The notes under the pieces: model-generated
What the model saw: only the letters and a program-made list of their open reading frames with translations
The model's database searches: none
What the model was told of the DNA's origin: nothing
From: JALUZX01 sp964561605
GTDB taxonomy: Bacteria; Planctomycetota; UBA1135; JALUZX01
DNA: 64,000 nt
Assembly: GCA_964561605.1 (NCBI GenBank)
Contig: CAZLQD010000022.1
Coordinates: 1-64,000 of the forward strand
Direction: 5' to 3'
Program-made: the position numbers and the translations under genes
Shown here: positions 16,525-24,973 of the stretch, one piece after another
Layout of the letters: the number at the start of each line of letters is the position of its first letter
Numbering within the stretch: position 1 is the first letter of the stretch

Positions 16525-18054
16525 ATGACCCTGTCCATCCGTGGAAAAGGTCTCACCGTGGACGACCTGGTGGCCGTGGCCCGCTTCGGGGAGAAGGTGG
16601 AGCTCGATTCTGAAGCCCTGGAGCGCATCCGCCGGTGCCGGGCCTTCATCGAGGAGCGGATCGCCGCCCGGGAGATCATGTACGGCGTCAACACCGGCAT
16701 CGGCGAATTCTCGGAGATCGTCCTCTCCGACGAGCAGATCCGCCGGTTCCAGAAGTACCTGATCTACAACCACGCCGCCGGGATCGGGGAACCCGTTCCG
16801 GTGGAGCAGGTCCGGGGCGCCATGCTTGCCAGGATCAACGTGCACGCCCAAGGGTATTCCGGGTGCAGGCCCGAAGTCACCCTCACCCTGGTCGAAATGC
16901 TCAACCGCGGCGTCACCCCCGTGGTCTGCCGGAAGGGGTCCGTCGGGGCCTGCGGAGACCTCGCCCCCATGAGCCAGATCGCGCTGGCCGCCATGGGGAA
17001 GGGGGAAGCCTGGTATCAGGGGACCCGGATGAAAGCGGAGGATGCCCTGGAGAAGGCCGGCATCCCGCCCCTGGTGCTGGAGGCCCGGGACGGCCTGGCC
17101 ATGATCAATGGAAGCAACCTGATCACAGCCATGGGTTGCCTGGCCCTCTACGACGCCGAGCGCTGGATCAAGCAGGCCGAGATCACCGCCGCCATGACCC
17201 TGGAGGCCCTCCTCGCCAACATGAAGCCCTACGACGTCCGCCTCCACAAGCTCCGGGGGTTTCCCGGCGCCGTCACCTCGGCGGCCAACATCCGGAAGGT
17301 CCTGGAGGGATCGGACCTGATCGCCGGGAAGAAGAAGACCCGGGTCCAGGACGCCTACAGCATGCGCTCCACCCCCCAGGTCATCGGAGCCGCCCGGGAC
17401 CAGCTCAGGTGGACCCGGGAGCAACTGGAGATCGAGCTCAACGGCGCCGGCGACAACCCCCTCTTCCTCTGGGAGGACCAGGTGGTCCTCACGGGGGCCA
17501 ACTTCCAGGGAACGCCCGTGAGCATGCCCCTGGACACCCTGGGGGGAGCGATCGCAATGGTTTCGGTCCTCTCGGAGCGCCGCCTCAACCGCCTCCTCAA
17601 CCCGGCGCTGAGCGCCGGCCTGCCGGCCTTCCTCACCAAGGGCGCCGGGATGTTCTCCGGCCACATGCTCTCCCAGTATACGGCGGACATGTTGATCGTG
17701 GAGCAGAGGATCCTCTCGGCGCCGGCCTTCACCATGTCCATCCCCGCCGCCGCCGACCAGGAGGACTTCGTCTCCATGGGGATGAACACCGCCCTGAAGA
17801 CCCACCAGATCCTGGACAACGCCCAGGGAGTGCTGGCCATCGAGATGATCGCCGCCGCCCAGGCCCTGGACTTCCGGGACCACCGGTTCGGGCGGGGTGT
17901 CCGGGCGGCCCACGGCGCCGTGCGCAGGACCGTGGAGCATCTCGAGGAGGACCGGCCCCTCTTCGTGGACCACAACAACATGAAGGCCGCCGTGGAGCGC
18001 CTCGAGGTCCTCAGGGCCGTGGAGGCCGAGATCGGGGAGCTGGCCTTTTCTTGA
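16525..18054 (+). CDS. MIO-type aromatic amino acid/histidine ammonia-lyase family, Ala-Cys-Gly triad
   Basis: This 509-residue member of the HAL/PAL/TAL/aminomutase family contains the lid tyrosine motif YGVNTGIGEF, YNHAAGIGEP and a QEDFVSMG block. The cofactor-forming triad reads GSVGACGDLAPMSQ, so Ala142-Cys143-Gly144 replaces the usual Ala-Ser-Gly that cyclises to methylidene-imidazolone. HAL normally has QEDHVSM, and His is Phe here, so histidine is not the obvious substrate; a tyrosine/phenylalanine lyase or aminomutase is possible. Shine-Dalgarno AAGGAGG at 16513-16519 fixes the ATG. No other hut genes are adjacent. Confidence 0.8.
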   Translation: MTLSIRGKGLTVDDLVAVARFGEKVELDSEALERIRRCRAFIEERIAAREIMYGVNTGIGEFSEIVLSDEQIRRFQKYLIYNHAAGIGEPVPVEQVRGAMLARINVHAQGYSGCRPEVTLTLVEMLNRGVTPVVCRKGSVGACGDLAPMSQIALAAMGKGEAWYQGTRMKAEDALEKAGIPPLVLEARDGLAMINGSNLITAMGCLALYDAERWIKQAEITAAMTLEALLANMKPYDVRLHKLRGFPGAVTSAANIRKVLEGSDLIAGKKKTRVQDAYSMRSTPQVIGAARDQLRWTREQLEIELNGAGDNPLFLWEDQVVLTGANFQGTPVSMPLDTLGGAIAMVSVLSERRLNRLLNPALSAGLPAFLTKGAGMFSGHMLSQYTADMLIVEQRILSAPAFTMSIPAAADQEDFVSMGMNTALKTHQILDNAQGVLAIEMIAAAQALDFRDHRFGRGVRAAHGAVRRTVEHLEEDRPLFVDHNNMKAAVERLEVLRAVEAEIGELAFS

Positions 18055-18100
18055 CCGAACTTTGTTGAACTTTTCCGGCCCCGGCCGTTCCTTTGGGGCC

Positions 18101-19018
18101 ATGCTGGAATCGGAAATCGAAAAGTTCCTCCAGGCCGGAAGGATCGCCGCCGAGGCCCGGGACCTGGGTGCCTCCATGATCCGCCCAGGCGGCAGGATGG
18201 AGGAGGTCCAACTGGCCGTGGAGGACCTGATCCGTTCCCGGGGAGGCGAACCCGCCTTCCCGGCCCAGATCTCTTTGGACCACGTGGCGGCCCACGACTG
18301 TTGCCCTCCCGGCGACCCCCGCCTCTTCCTGCCGGAGAACGTGGCCAAGCTGGACGTAGGGGTCCACGTGGAGGGGTACGTGGCCGATACGGCCGTCACG
18401 GTGGATCTCCGGGACGGACCGGACTCTCCCCTGGCGGCCGCCGCCCGGGAGGCCCTGGAGGCGGCCATCGCCCTGGCCCGGCCCGGAGTCCCCGTGGGGA
18501 AGCTCGGCGGCGCCGTGGAGAAGGCCATCACCGCAAGGGGGTTCCGGCCGGTGGTGAACCTCACGGGCCACGGTGTGGCCCGCTTCCAGATCCACTGCTC
18601 GCCCCAGGTTCCCAACTACAAGGAGAACTCCCGGGTCACCCTGCGGGCGGGACAGGCCGTGGCCATCGAGCCCTTCGCCTCCACGGGCAAAGGCTGGGTC
18701 CACGACCGGGGCGAACCCCAGGTCTTCCAGCTCAAGAGGAGGCCCAAGGCCAAGGACCGCCTCCCCCTCGCCCTGGAACGCTTCCTCCTCTCCCTCCACG
18801 GCTTCCCCTTCGCAAGGAGGGACCTGGTCCGGGCCGTGGGGGCCGGCGGCGTGGAAGAGGCCCTGGGGCTTCTCAGGGAGCGGAAGATCCTGGTGGAATA
18901 CCCCCCCCTGGCGGAGGACCCGGGGGCCCGGGTGAGCCAGATGGAACACACTCTGTTGATCCTGGAGGACCGGGTGGTGGTCACCACCGATCCGGACCGG
19001 GAGCCCATCCGGCTCTAG
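18101..19018 (+). CDS. map: Type II methionine aminopeptidase (archaeal/eukaryotic type)
   Basis: This 305-residue pita-bread metallopeptidase should remove N-terminal Met from nascent proteins. The metal ligands are visible: KLDVGVHVEGYVADTAV (two Asp), GHGVARFQIH (His), EPFASTGKG (Glu), and a C-terminal QMEHT (Glu). The ~60-residue insertion between EPF and QMEH (FLLSLHGFPFARRDLVRA...), a small helical subdomain, and the IHCSPQVPNY segment are hallmarks of type II enzymes of Archaea and eukaryotes rather than the ordinary bacterial type I. I chose ATG 18101; an upstream in-frame TTG at 18062 has little support. Confidence 0.85.
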   Translation: MLESEIEKFLQAGRIAAEARDLGASMIRPGGRMEEVQLAVEDLIRSRGGEPAFPAQISLDHVAAHDCCPPGDPRLFLPENVAKLDVGVHVEGYVADTAVTVDLRDGPDSPLAAAAREALEAAIALARPGVPVGKLGGAVEKAITARGFRPVVNLTGHGVARFQIHCSPQVPNYKENSRVTLRAGQAVAIEPFASTGKGWVHDRGEPQVFQLKRRPKAKDRLPLALERFLLSLHGFPFARRDLVRAVGAGGVEEALGLLRERKILVEYPPLAEDPGARVSQMEHTLLILEDRVVVTTDPDREPIRL

Positions 19019-19059
19019 GTCCGGCCCGCCACCGGGCCCGCCGAGAGGAGGACCCGCCC

Positions 19060-19536
19060 GTGATCACCGAAGAACAGGCCCGCCGGGTGCGGGAAAGGCT
19101 GGAGAGAGAGGCTGCCCCTCTCGAGGAGAGGGATGCACGGGCCTCCCGTTGCGTGGAGATCCTCGCCGCAGAGCTCCCCCACTACGACTGGGTGGGGATC
19201 TACTGGCTCGAGGGAAACGAACTGGTCCTGGGACCCTTCCGGGGGGCTCCGACGGAACACGTCCGGATCCCCGTGGGAAAGGGCGTCTGCGGCACGGCCG
19301 TTGCTGAGGACCGCAATCAAGTCGTGGAGGACGTGGGGGCCCTCTCGAACTACCTGGCCTGCTCCCTGGAGACCCGCTCGGAGATCGTGGTCCTGATCCG
19401 GGACGGGGAGGGCGGCATCCTGGGGCAGATCGACGCCGACGGACACGCCAGGGGAGCCTTCGACGGAAGCGACGAGGCCCTCCTGGAGGAGGCCGCCCGC
19501 CTCGTGGCGGGAGGAAGGAAAGGGGAGGAGCCGTGA
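19060..19536 (+). CDS. msrC: Free methionine-(R)-sulfoxide reductase (GAF-fold)
   Basis: This 158-residue single-GAF protein carries the fRMsr signature: IPVGKGVCGTAV (Cys), then NQVVEDV, YLACS (the second Cys) and TRSEIVVLI. Such enzymes reduce free Met-R-sulfoxide using thioredoxin. The start is GTG 19060, preceded by GAGAGGAGG. The stop overlaps the next GTG (GTGA), so the two are probably one operon. The trxB at 41193 could recharge its reductant. Confidence 0.8.
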   Translation: MITEEQARRVRERLEREAAPLEERDARASRCVEILAAELPHYDWVGIYWLEGNELVLGPFRGAPTEHVRIPVGKGVCGTAVAEDRNQVVEDVGALSNYLACSLETRSEIVVLIRDGEGGILGQIDADGHARGAFDGSDEALLEEAARLVAGGRKGEEP

Positions 19537-19925
19537 AGGAAAGGCGGAAAATCGGGGAGACCAGGCTCTACCGCCTGGAGATGAACGAAAAGATCCTATC
19601 CTCCGGAAACAAAGGCATTCAGCGCTTCTTCGCCCTGGACTCGGGGGCCTACCGCGAGGGGGCGCTCCCGGCGGCGACCAAGGAACTCATGGGGCTCGTA
19701 GGGTCCCTGGTCCTCAGGTGCGACGACTGCGTCTTCTACCACCTGGACCGCTCTGTCGCCGAAGGGGTGAGCCGGGAGGAGATCCTGGAAGCCTTCGAGA
19801 TCGCCCTGGTCATCGGAGGGTCCATCGTCATCCCCCACCTCAGGCGGGCCTTCGAGAACCTGGAGAGGCTCCTGGAGGAGGCCGGCGGCCCGGAGGGAGG
19901 GAATCCGGAGCAGGGTTCCGCCTGA
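19533..19925 (+). CDS. AhpD/carboxymuconolactone decarboxylase family protein
   Basis: This 130-residue all-helical protein has the AhpD-type redox motif RCDDCVFYHLDRS (CxxC followed by the conserved His), then GVSREEILEAFEIALVIGGS. Members include alkylhydroperoxidase AhpD and decarboxylases; the CxxC favours a thiol-redox role. It begins at GTG 19533 overlapping the stop of the methionine sulfoxide reductase gene, which supports a shared oxidative-stress function. Confidence 0.8.
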   Translation: MKERRKIGETRLYRLEMNEKILSSGNKGIQRFFALDSGAYREGALPAATKELMGLVGSLVLRCDDCVFYHLDRSVAEGVSREEILEAFEIALVIGGSIVIPHLRRAFENLERLLEEAGGPEGGNPEQGSA

Positions 19926-19931
19926 AAGGAA

Positions 19932-19966
19932 GGGACCTCCGGCGGGGACGACACCCCGCCGGTCCC
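19932..19966. terminator. Bidirectional terminator hairpin
   Basis: CCGGCGGGG (19939-19947) pairs with CCCCGCCGG (19954-19962), extended by flanking GGGAC/TCCC. It lies between the convergent AhpD-like gene and topA. Confidence 0.7.
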
Positions 19967-19969
19967 TCC

Positions 19970-22312
19970 TCACTCGGTCTTGCTCTTCTCCCCCTCGGGC
20001 TCGGCGGGAGGAGAAGGCATCTTGAAGTCCTTGGGGAGCTTCTTGAGGTTCTTGCACTTGGGATAGGCGCTGCATCCCAGGAAGGGCCCCCACCGGCCCT
20101 GGCGGATCACCATGACGGCTCCGCACTTCTCGCACTTCTCCTCCGTGGGGATGGGCTCGGGGCGCTTCGCTCCCTTGATGGGCCGGGTGTTCTTGCACTT
20201 GGGGTAGGCGCTGCAGGCCAGGAAGGGCCCCCGCCGCCCCTGCTTGATCACCATGACGGCTCCGCACTTCTCGCACTTCTCGTCGGTCTCCTTGGGCGGG
20301 GCCGGGTTTCCCTCGGCGTCCACGGGAACGGTGTATTTACATTCAGGGTAACCGGAACAGCCGAGGAACTTGCCGTTCCGCCCCTCCCTGAGGAGAAGCT
20401 TCTTCCCGCACTCGGGGCAGAGGTGGTCCGTCTCGACGGGCTCGGGGCGCTCCGAGCCGGGCATGGGCTTGGTGAAGCGGCACTCCGGATATTTGGAGCA
20501 TCCCAGGAAGGTTCCCTTGCGGGTCCGGCGGATCACCAGGGGGGCGCCGCACTTCTCGCACTTCTCGTCGGTCACCTCAGGGTTCTTCCGGAAATCCTTC
20601 ATCTCCCGGCGGGCCTTCTCCAGGTCCTTCTCGAAGGTCTTGTGGAACTCCGAGACCACCTGGACCCAGTCGGCCCGGCCTTCCTCGATCCGGTCCAAGA
20701 GGTCTTCCATGCGGGAGGTGAAGTCCACGTTCACCACGTCGCCGAAATGTTCCACCAACTGGTCCGTCACGAGCTTTCCCAGGTCCGTGGCGTAGAACTT
20801 CCTGTCCTTGAGTTCCACGTAACCCCTTTCCTGGATGGTGGAGATGATGGCGGCGTAGGTGGAAGGCCGGCCGATCCCCTTCTTCTCCAGGGCCCGCACC
20901 AGGGTGGCCTCGGTGTAACGGTTGGGGGGCTGGGTGAAGTGCTGGGAGGGTTTGACCTCCAGGATCTTCAGGTCCTCCCCCTCCCGGACCTCGGGAAGGA
21001 GGGCCTCGTCCGGGTCCTTGCCGGCCACCTTCAGGAAGCCGGGGTAGACCAGGCGCTTCCCCTCGGCCCGGAGTTCGCACCCCGCCGCGTCGGCCGTGAC
21101 GATGGTGAGCTGGAACTTGGCGGGCTTCATCTGGCTCGCCACGAAACGCTCCCAGATCAGCTTGTAGAGGCGCCAGTGGGCCTTGGTGAAGGTGTGGCTC
21201 TCCGTGCCCCGCCCCCCCTCGACGGCCAGGGATTCCAGCTCCTGGGGGGTCCGGAAGACGTCGGTGGGCCTGATGGCCTCGTGGGCCTCCTGGGCGCCCT
21301 TCTTGGCCCGGAAACGGTTGGGCTTCTCAGGCAGGTCCTGGGAGCCGAACTTCTCGCCGATCAGGCCGCGGACGGCCTCCAGGGCCTCGTCGGCCACCCG
21401 GAAGGAATCGGTCCTCATGTAGGTGATGAGGGCCACCGAATCGCCCCCCAGGTTCACCCCTTCGTACATGTCCTGGGCCAGGCGCATGGTCCGCTTGGCG
21501 CTGAACCTGAGCCTGGTGCTGGCCGCCTGCTGGAGGGTGCTCGTGATGAAGGGCGGCGGGGCGGCAAGGGTCTTGGGCTTCTCCTCCACCCGGACCACCC
21601 GGGGGGTGGACTGCCGGATTCGATCGGCCAGCTCCCGGGCACGCTCCCCCCCCCGGATCTCCTCCTTCTTTCCGTCCACCTTGTGGAGGGCCGCCTCGAA
21701 GGCCTCTCCCCTTGGGGTCTCCAGGTCCACCAGGATTTTCCAGAACTCCTGGGGGACGAAGGCCTCGATCTCCCGCTCCCGCTCCACGATGAGGCGGGCC
21801 GCCACGGACTGGACCCGGCCGGCCGAGAGCCCCCGGGAGATCTTCTCCCAAAGGAGGGGGGAGAGGAGGTAGCCCATGAGGCGGTCCAGGATCCGGCGGG
21901 CCTGCTGGGCGTCCACGAGCTTATGGTTGAGCTCGCCCGGATTCTCGAAGGCCTTCTGGACGGCTCGCCTGGTGATCTCGTTGAAGGTGACCCGCTTGAC
22001 CTTGCTCTCCGGGAGTTTCAGGGCCTGGGCAAGGTGCCAGGCGATGGCCTCTCCTTCCCGGTCGGGGTCGGGGGCCAGGTAGACCGTCTCGGCCTTCTTG
22101 GCCGCTCCGGCCAGTTCTTTGACGATCTTCCGCTTGTCCGGGATGACCTGGTACTTGGGCTTGAAGCCGTTCTCCACGTCGATCCCGAGCCGGGTCTTGG
22201 GCAGGTCCCTCACGTGACCCATGGAGGCCTTCACGGTGAAGCCCCGCCCCAAGTATTTATTGATGGTCCTGGCCTTGGCCGGGGACTCCACGATCACCAG
22301 CGATTTGCTCAT
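19970..22312 (-). CDS. topA: DNA topoisomerase I
   Basis: This 780-residue type IA topoisomerase relaxes negative supercoils. It has the N-terminal Toprim (SLVIVESPAKARTINKYLG, then DPDREGEAIAWHL) and the catalytic tyrosine in ALITYMRTDS. The C-terminus has four C4 zinc-ribbon modules of the CEKCGAPLVIR/GCSKYPECR type. The length and order match bacterial TopA. The start is ATG 22312. The upstream HDOD gene is in the same orientation 134 bp away. Confidence 0.97.
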   Translation of the reverse strand: MSKSLVIVESPAKARTINKYLGRGFTVKASMGHVRDLPKTRLGIDVENGFKPKYQVIPDKRKIVKELAGAAKKAETVYLAPDPDREGEAIAWHLAQALKLPESKVKRVTFNEITRRAVQKAFENPGELNHKLVDAQQARRILDRLMGYLLSPLLWEKISRGLSAGRVQSVAARLIVEREREIEAFVPQEFWKILVDLETPRGEAFEAALHKVDGKKEEIRGGERARELADRIRQSTPRVVRVEEKPKTLAAPPPFITSTLQQAASTRLRFSAKRTMRLAQDMYEGVNLGGDSVALITYMRTDSFRVADEALEAVRGLIGEKFGSQDLPEKPNRFRAKKGAQEAHEAIRPTDVFRTPQELESLAVEGGRGTESHTFTKAHWRLYKLIWERFVASQMKPAKFQLTIVTADAAGCELRAEGKRLVYPGFLKVAGKDPDEALLPEVREGEDLKILEVKPSQHFTQPPNRYTEATLVRALEKKGIGRPSTYAAIISTIQERGYVELKDRKFYATDLGKLVTDQLVEHFGDVVNVDFTSRMEDLLDRIEEGRADWVQVVSEFHKTFEKDLEKARREMKDFRKNPEVTDEKCEKCGAPLVIRRTRKGTFLGCSKYPECRFTKPMPGSERPEPVETDHLCPECGKKLLLREGRNGKFLGCSGYPECKYTVPVDAEGNPAPPKETDEKCEKCGAVMVIKQGRRGPFLACSAYPKCKNTRPIKGAKRPEPIPTEEKCEKCGAVMVIRQGRWGPFLGCSAYPKCKNLKKLPKDFKMPSPPAEPEGEKSKTE

Positions 22313-22446
22313 GCACTCCTCCCGGAGGGTTGTGGGCGGGGGATCCTAGGGAGTTTCGAGAAGCCCTGTCAACCCGGCCCCCCTCGGGGACCTGCCGGGC
22401 CTCGCCCGCAGGAGCCTTCCAGGGGGCCACTCGGCCCTCGGGGGAG

Positions 22447-23322
22447 CTAGAAGGAATCCCCCACCTTGGAGTATTCCTGGCGCACCTTCTCGGCCAGGTC
22501 GTCCATCTGGTCCGGTTCCAGGCCGATCTTGTCGAAGACCCCTTCCTCCAGCCGGGGAGGAGGGACCTTGGGAGCCGAGATCTTCCCTTCCTTCCAGGCC
22601 AGCCAGTCCGCCAGGTGGATCAGGGAGGCCAGGGACTTGCTGAAGGGGTCCTTGCCCGGGTTGTGGTGGTAGCGCACGGCGATGGTCAGGTCCTCGGGAA
22701 GGAACCACTTGATGGCCAGGACGCTTCCCACGTCGGAGTGGGTGAAGCCCAGGACCTCCTCTTCCGCCTGGGAAGCCGGGATCTCCTGGCGGGAGGAGAG
22801 TTCCAAGGCCTCCAGGAAGGGCTCGGGGGCGTTCTCGAAGAGGATGATCTTTCCGATATCGTGGAGAAGACCGCTGATGTAGATGTCTTCGGGGTGAATG
22901 GAAGAGAACTGGGGGCTTTCCCCGGCCAGGACCTTTGCTGCCACGCCGCAGAAGATGGAGTGGGTCCAGAAGAGCTCCGGGTCGAAGAGGGAGACGGCCT
23001 TCTTGTTCTTCCCGAAGACCGAGAAGATCGCCGCCTTGAGGGCCACCTTCTTGGTCATGTTGAAGCCCATGATGGAGACGGCCAGGTTGATCGAAGAAAC
23101 CCGCACCTGGAGACCGTAATAGGCCGAGTTGACGATCCGGAGGATGTTGGTGGTGATGGAAGGATCGCAGGAGATCACCTTGGCCACGTCCTCGGCGGAA
23201 GAGTCCGGGTCGTTTACCACCTCGTTCAGCTTGAGAAGGACCGTGGGAATCGTTGGGAGCTTGACCGTCTTGTTGACAAGCTCGAGGATCCCCGGACCAT
23301 GCACGGCCGACTCTGCTTTCAT
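22447..23322 (-). CDS. HDOD-domain protein
   Basis: This 291-residue protein consists of one HDOD domain: LPTIPTVLLKLNEVVNDPD, ILRIVNSAYYGL, and the HD motif SGLLHDIGKII. HDOD proteins are regulatory, often linked to signalling, c-di-GMP output or stress; no catalytic activity is established for most. The start is ATG 23322, preceded by GAGAGGAAAGG. It is divergent from the radical SAM gene across 138 bp. Confidence 0.85.
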   Translation of the reverse strand: MKAESAVHGPGILELVNKTVKLPTIPTVLLKLNEVVNDPDSSAEDVAKVISCDPSITTNILRIVNSAYYGLQVRVSSINLAVSIMGFNMTKKVALKAAIFSVFGKNKKAVSLFDPELFWTHSIFCGVAAKVLAGESPQFSSIHPEDIYISGLLHDIGKIILFENAPEPFLEALELSSRQEIPASQAEEEVLGFTHSDVGSVLAIKWFLPEDLTIAVRYHHNPGKDPFSKSLASLIHLADWLAWKEGKISAPKVPPPRLEEGVFDKIGLEPDQMDDLAEKVRQEYSKVGDSF

Positions 23323-23460
23323 GGCCTTTCCTCTCGGTTCCTGGCTCAGTTTGGCCCTCCAGGGGCACCCTTCTTCTATCGGCCTGGCGGACCGCCCACT
23401 TGATCGGGAAGGAAGGAAGGCCGATGAAGGGGAAGAAAACCGTCCGGGCCGGAACGATCC

Positions 23461-24939
23461 ATGAACCTTACCTTCATCAACTTCAACGCCGAGATCTCCG
23501 GCGAGGGCTCCCGGGTCCTGGCGGCCATCCTCCGCCGGCAGGGCCACCGGGTCCGGATGATCTTCACCCCCAACATCGGCGCCCATCCCATCCAGGTCCA
23601 CGACGACGACTGGCTCTCCGAGTTCGGAGACACCCAGGTCTACCTCTTCTCCTTCATGTCGCCCTACCTGGTCTGGGCCATCCACGTGACGGACTTCCTC
23701 AAGCGGGTCCAGCCGGGGGTCCCCATCGTCTGGGGCGGGGTCCATCCCAGCGCCATGCCCGAAGATTCCATGCGCTACGTGGACTACCTGGGCAGGATGG
23801 AGTGCGAAGAGGCCCTCCCGGAGTTCCTGGAGAGGCTCGACGCCGGGGAGGACCTTACGGGGGTCAAGAACTTCTGGGTCCGCACCAAGGACGGAGAGAT
23901 CGCCCGGAACCCCCTCAGGCCCGCCATTCGGGACCTGGATTCCATCCCTCCCCCGGACTACCGCCTGGAAGAGGAATACGTCCTCCATGAAGGCCGCCTG
24001 GTCCACATGACGCCGGAGCTCCTGGCCCGCTACCACACGACCTACTACTTCGGGCGCCCCACCTACCTGGCCCTCACCACCCGGGGGTGCCCCTACATGT
24101 GCACCTACTGCTACAACTCCCAGCTCGTGGAGGCCTACAAGACCCGAAGGATCCGCTACCGGGACCTGGTGAAGGTCATCCACGAGGAGATCAAGCCCGC
24201 CGTGGAGAGGTTTCCTTTCTTCCGGACCGTGGGCCTCACAGACGACGACTTCTTCCACATCGACAAGGAGACCCTGCGGCGTTTCTGCGACGAGTGGAAG
24301 AAGGAGGTGAACCTTCCCTTCGCGGCGGCCACCAGGCCCGCCTCCTGCGATCCCGAGAAGGTGGAGATGCTCGTGGACGCCGGGCTTGCGGTGGTCCAGA
24401 TGGGGGTCCAGTCCGGGTCGGAGAAGCTCAACAGGGAGGTCTACAAGAGACCCGCCTCCAACAAGCGGGTGCTGCACGCCCTGGAAGTGATGGAGCCCTA
24501 CGTCCGGCAAGGCAGGCTCAAGGTGAACTGCGACTTCATCCTGGACAACCCCTACGAGACGGACGAGGACATCCTCCAGACGATTCGCCTCTTCCGGAAA
24601 TTCCCCGAAGGGATCTGGTCCAACCTCTTCTCCCTGGCCTTCTACCCGGGCACCGCCCTTTACGACCGGGCCAGGAGGGACGGAATCATCGGCGACTCCT
24701 ACGAGGAATTCTCCAGGGCCTTCAACATCCAGACCGCAACCTCCCACCGTTACCTCACCTACGTCTTCCTCCTCCAGAACGCCTTGAGGGAAAGGATGCC
24801 CTCCTCCCTCCTGAAGGTGCTCACATCCCGGCCGGCCCGTTTCGTGGGCAACCACCTGCCCAAGGCCATCCTGGACGGCCTCTGGGGAAGGAAGATCTTC
24901 CCCAGGCTGGCGGCCAGGCACGGGGTCTCCGTCCAGTAG
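23461..24939 (+). CDS. B12-binding-type radical SAM protein
   Basis: This 492-residue protein has an N-terminal cobalamin-binding Rossmann-like domain with a PIVWGGVHPSAMPE segment, then a radical SAM core with CPYMCTYC (CxxxCxxC) binding the 4Fe-4S cluster. DPEKVEMLVDAGLAVVQMGV and QSGSEKLNREVYKR are typical of the Elp3-like core of such enzymes. These enzymes often methylate or rearrange unactivated carbons, for example in lipid, hopanoid or natural-product synthesis; the substrate is not predictable. It directly precedes the polysaccharide region in convergent orientation. Confidence 0.85.
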   Translation: MNLTFINFNAEISGEGSRVLAAILRRQGHRVRMIFTPNIGAHPIQVHDDDWLSEFGDTQVYLFSFMSPYLVWAIHVTDFLKRVQPGVPIVWGGVHPSAMPEDSMRYVDYLGRMECEEALPEFLERLDAGEDLTGVKNFWVRTKDGEIARNPLRPAIRDLDSIPPPDYRLEEEYVLHEGRLVHMTPELLARYHTTYYFGRPTYLALTTRGCPYMCTYCYNSQLVEAYKTRRIRYRDLVKVIHEEIKPAVERFPFFRTVGLTDDDFFHIDKETLRRFCDEWKKEVNLPFAAATRPASCDPEKVEMLVDAGLAVVQMGVQSGSEKLNREVYKRPASNKRVLHALEVMEPYVRQGRLKVNCDFILDNPYETDEDILQTIRLFRKFPEGIWSNLFSLAFYPGTALYDRARRDGIIGDSYEEFSRAFNIQTATSHRYLTYVFLLQNALRERMPSSLLKVLTSRPARFVGNHLPKAILDGLWGRKIFPRLAARHGVSVQ

Positions 24940-24973
24940 GGGCTGGCCCGGCCGGTCCAGGGAGGAAGGGGCC

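Noticed and set aside
19718..22450. A ~910-codon open frame on the plus strand over topA
   Set aside because: It is the complementary shadow of topA; GC-rich codon bias leaves long open frames on the opposite strand, and its translation is low-complexity.
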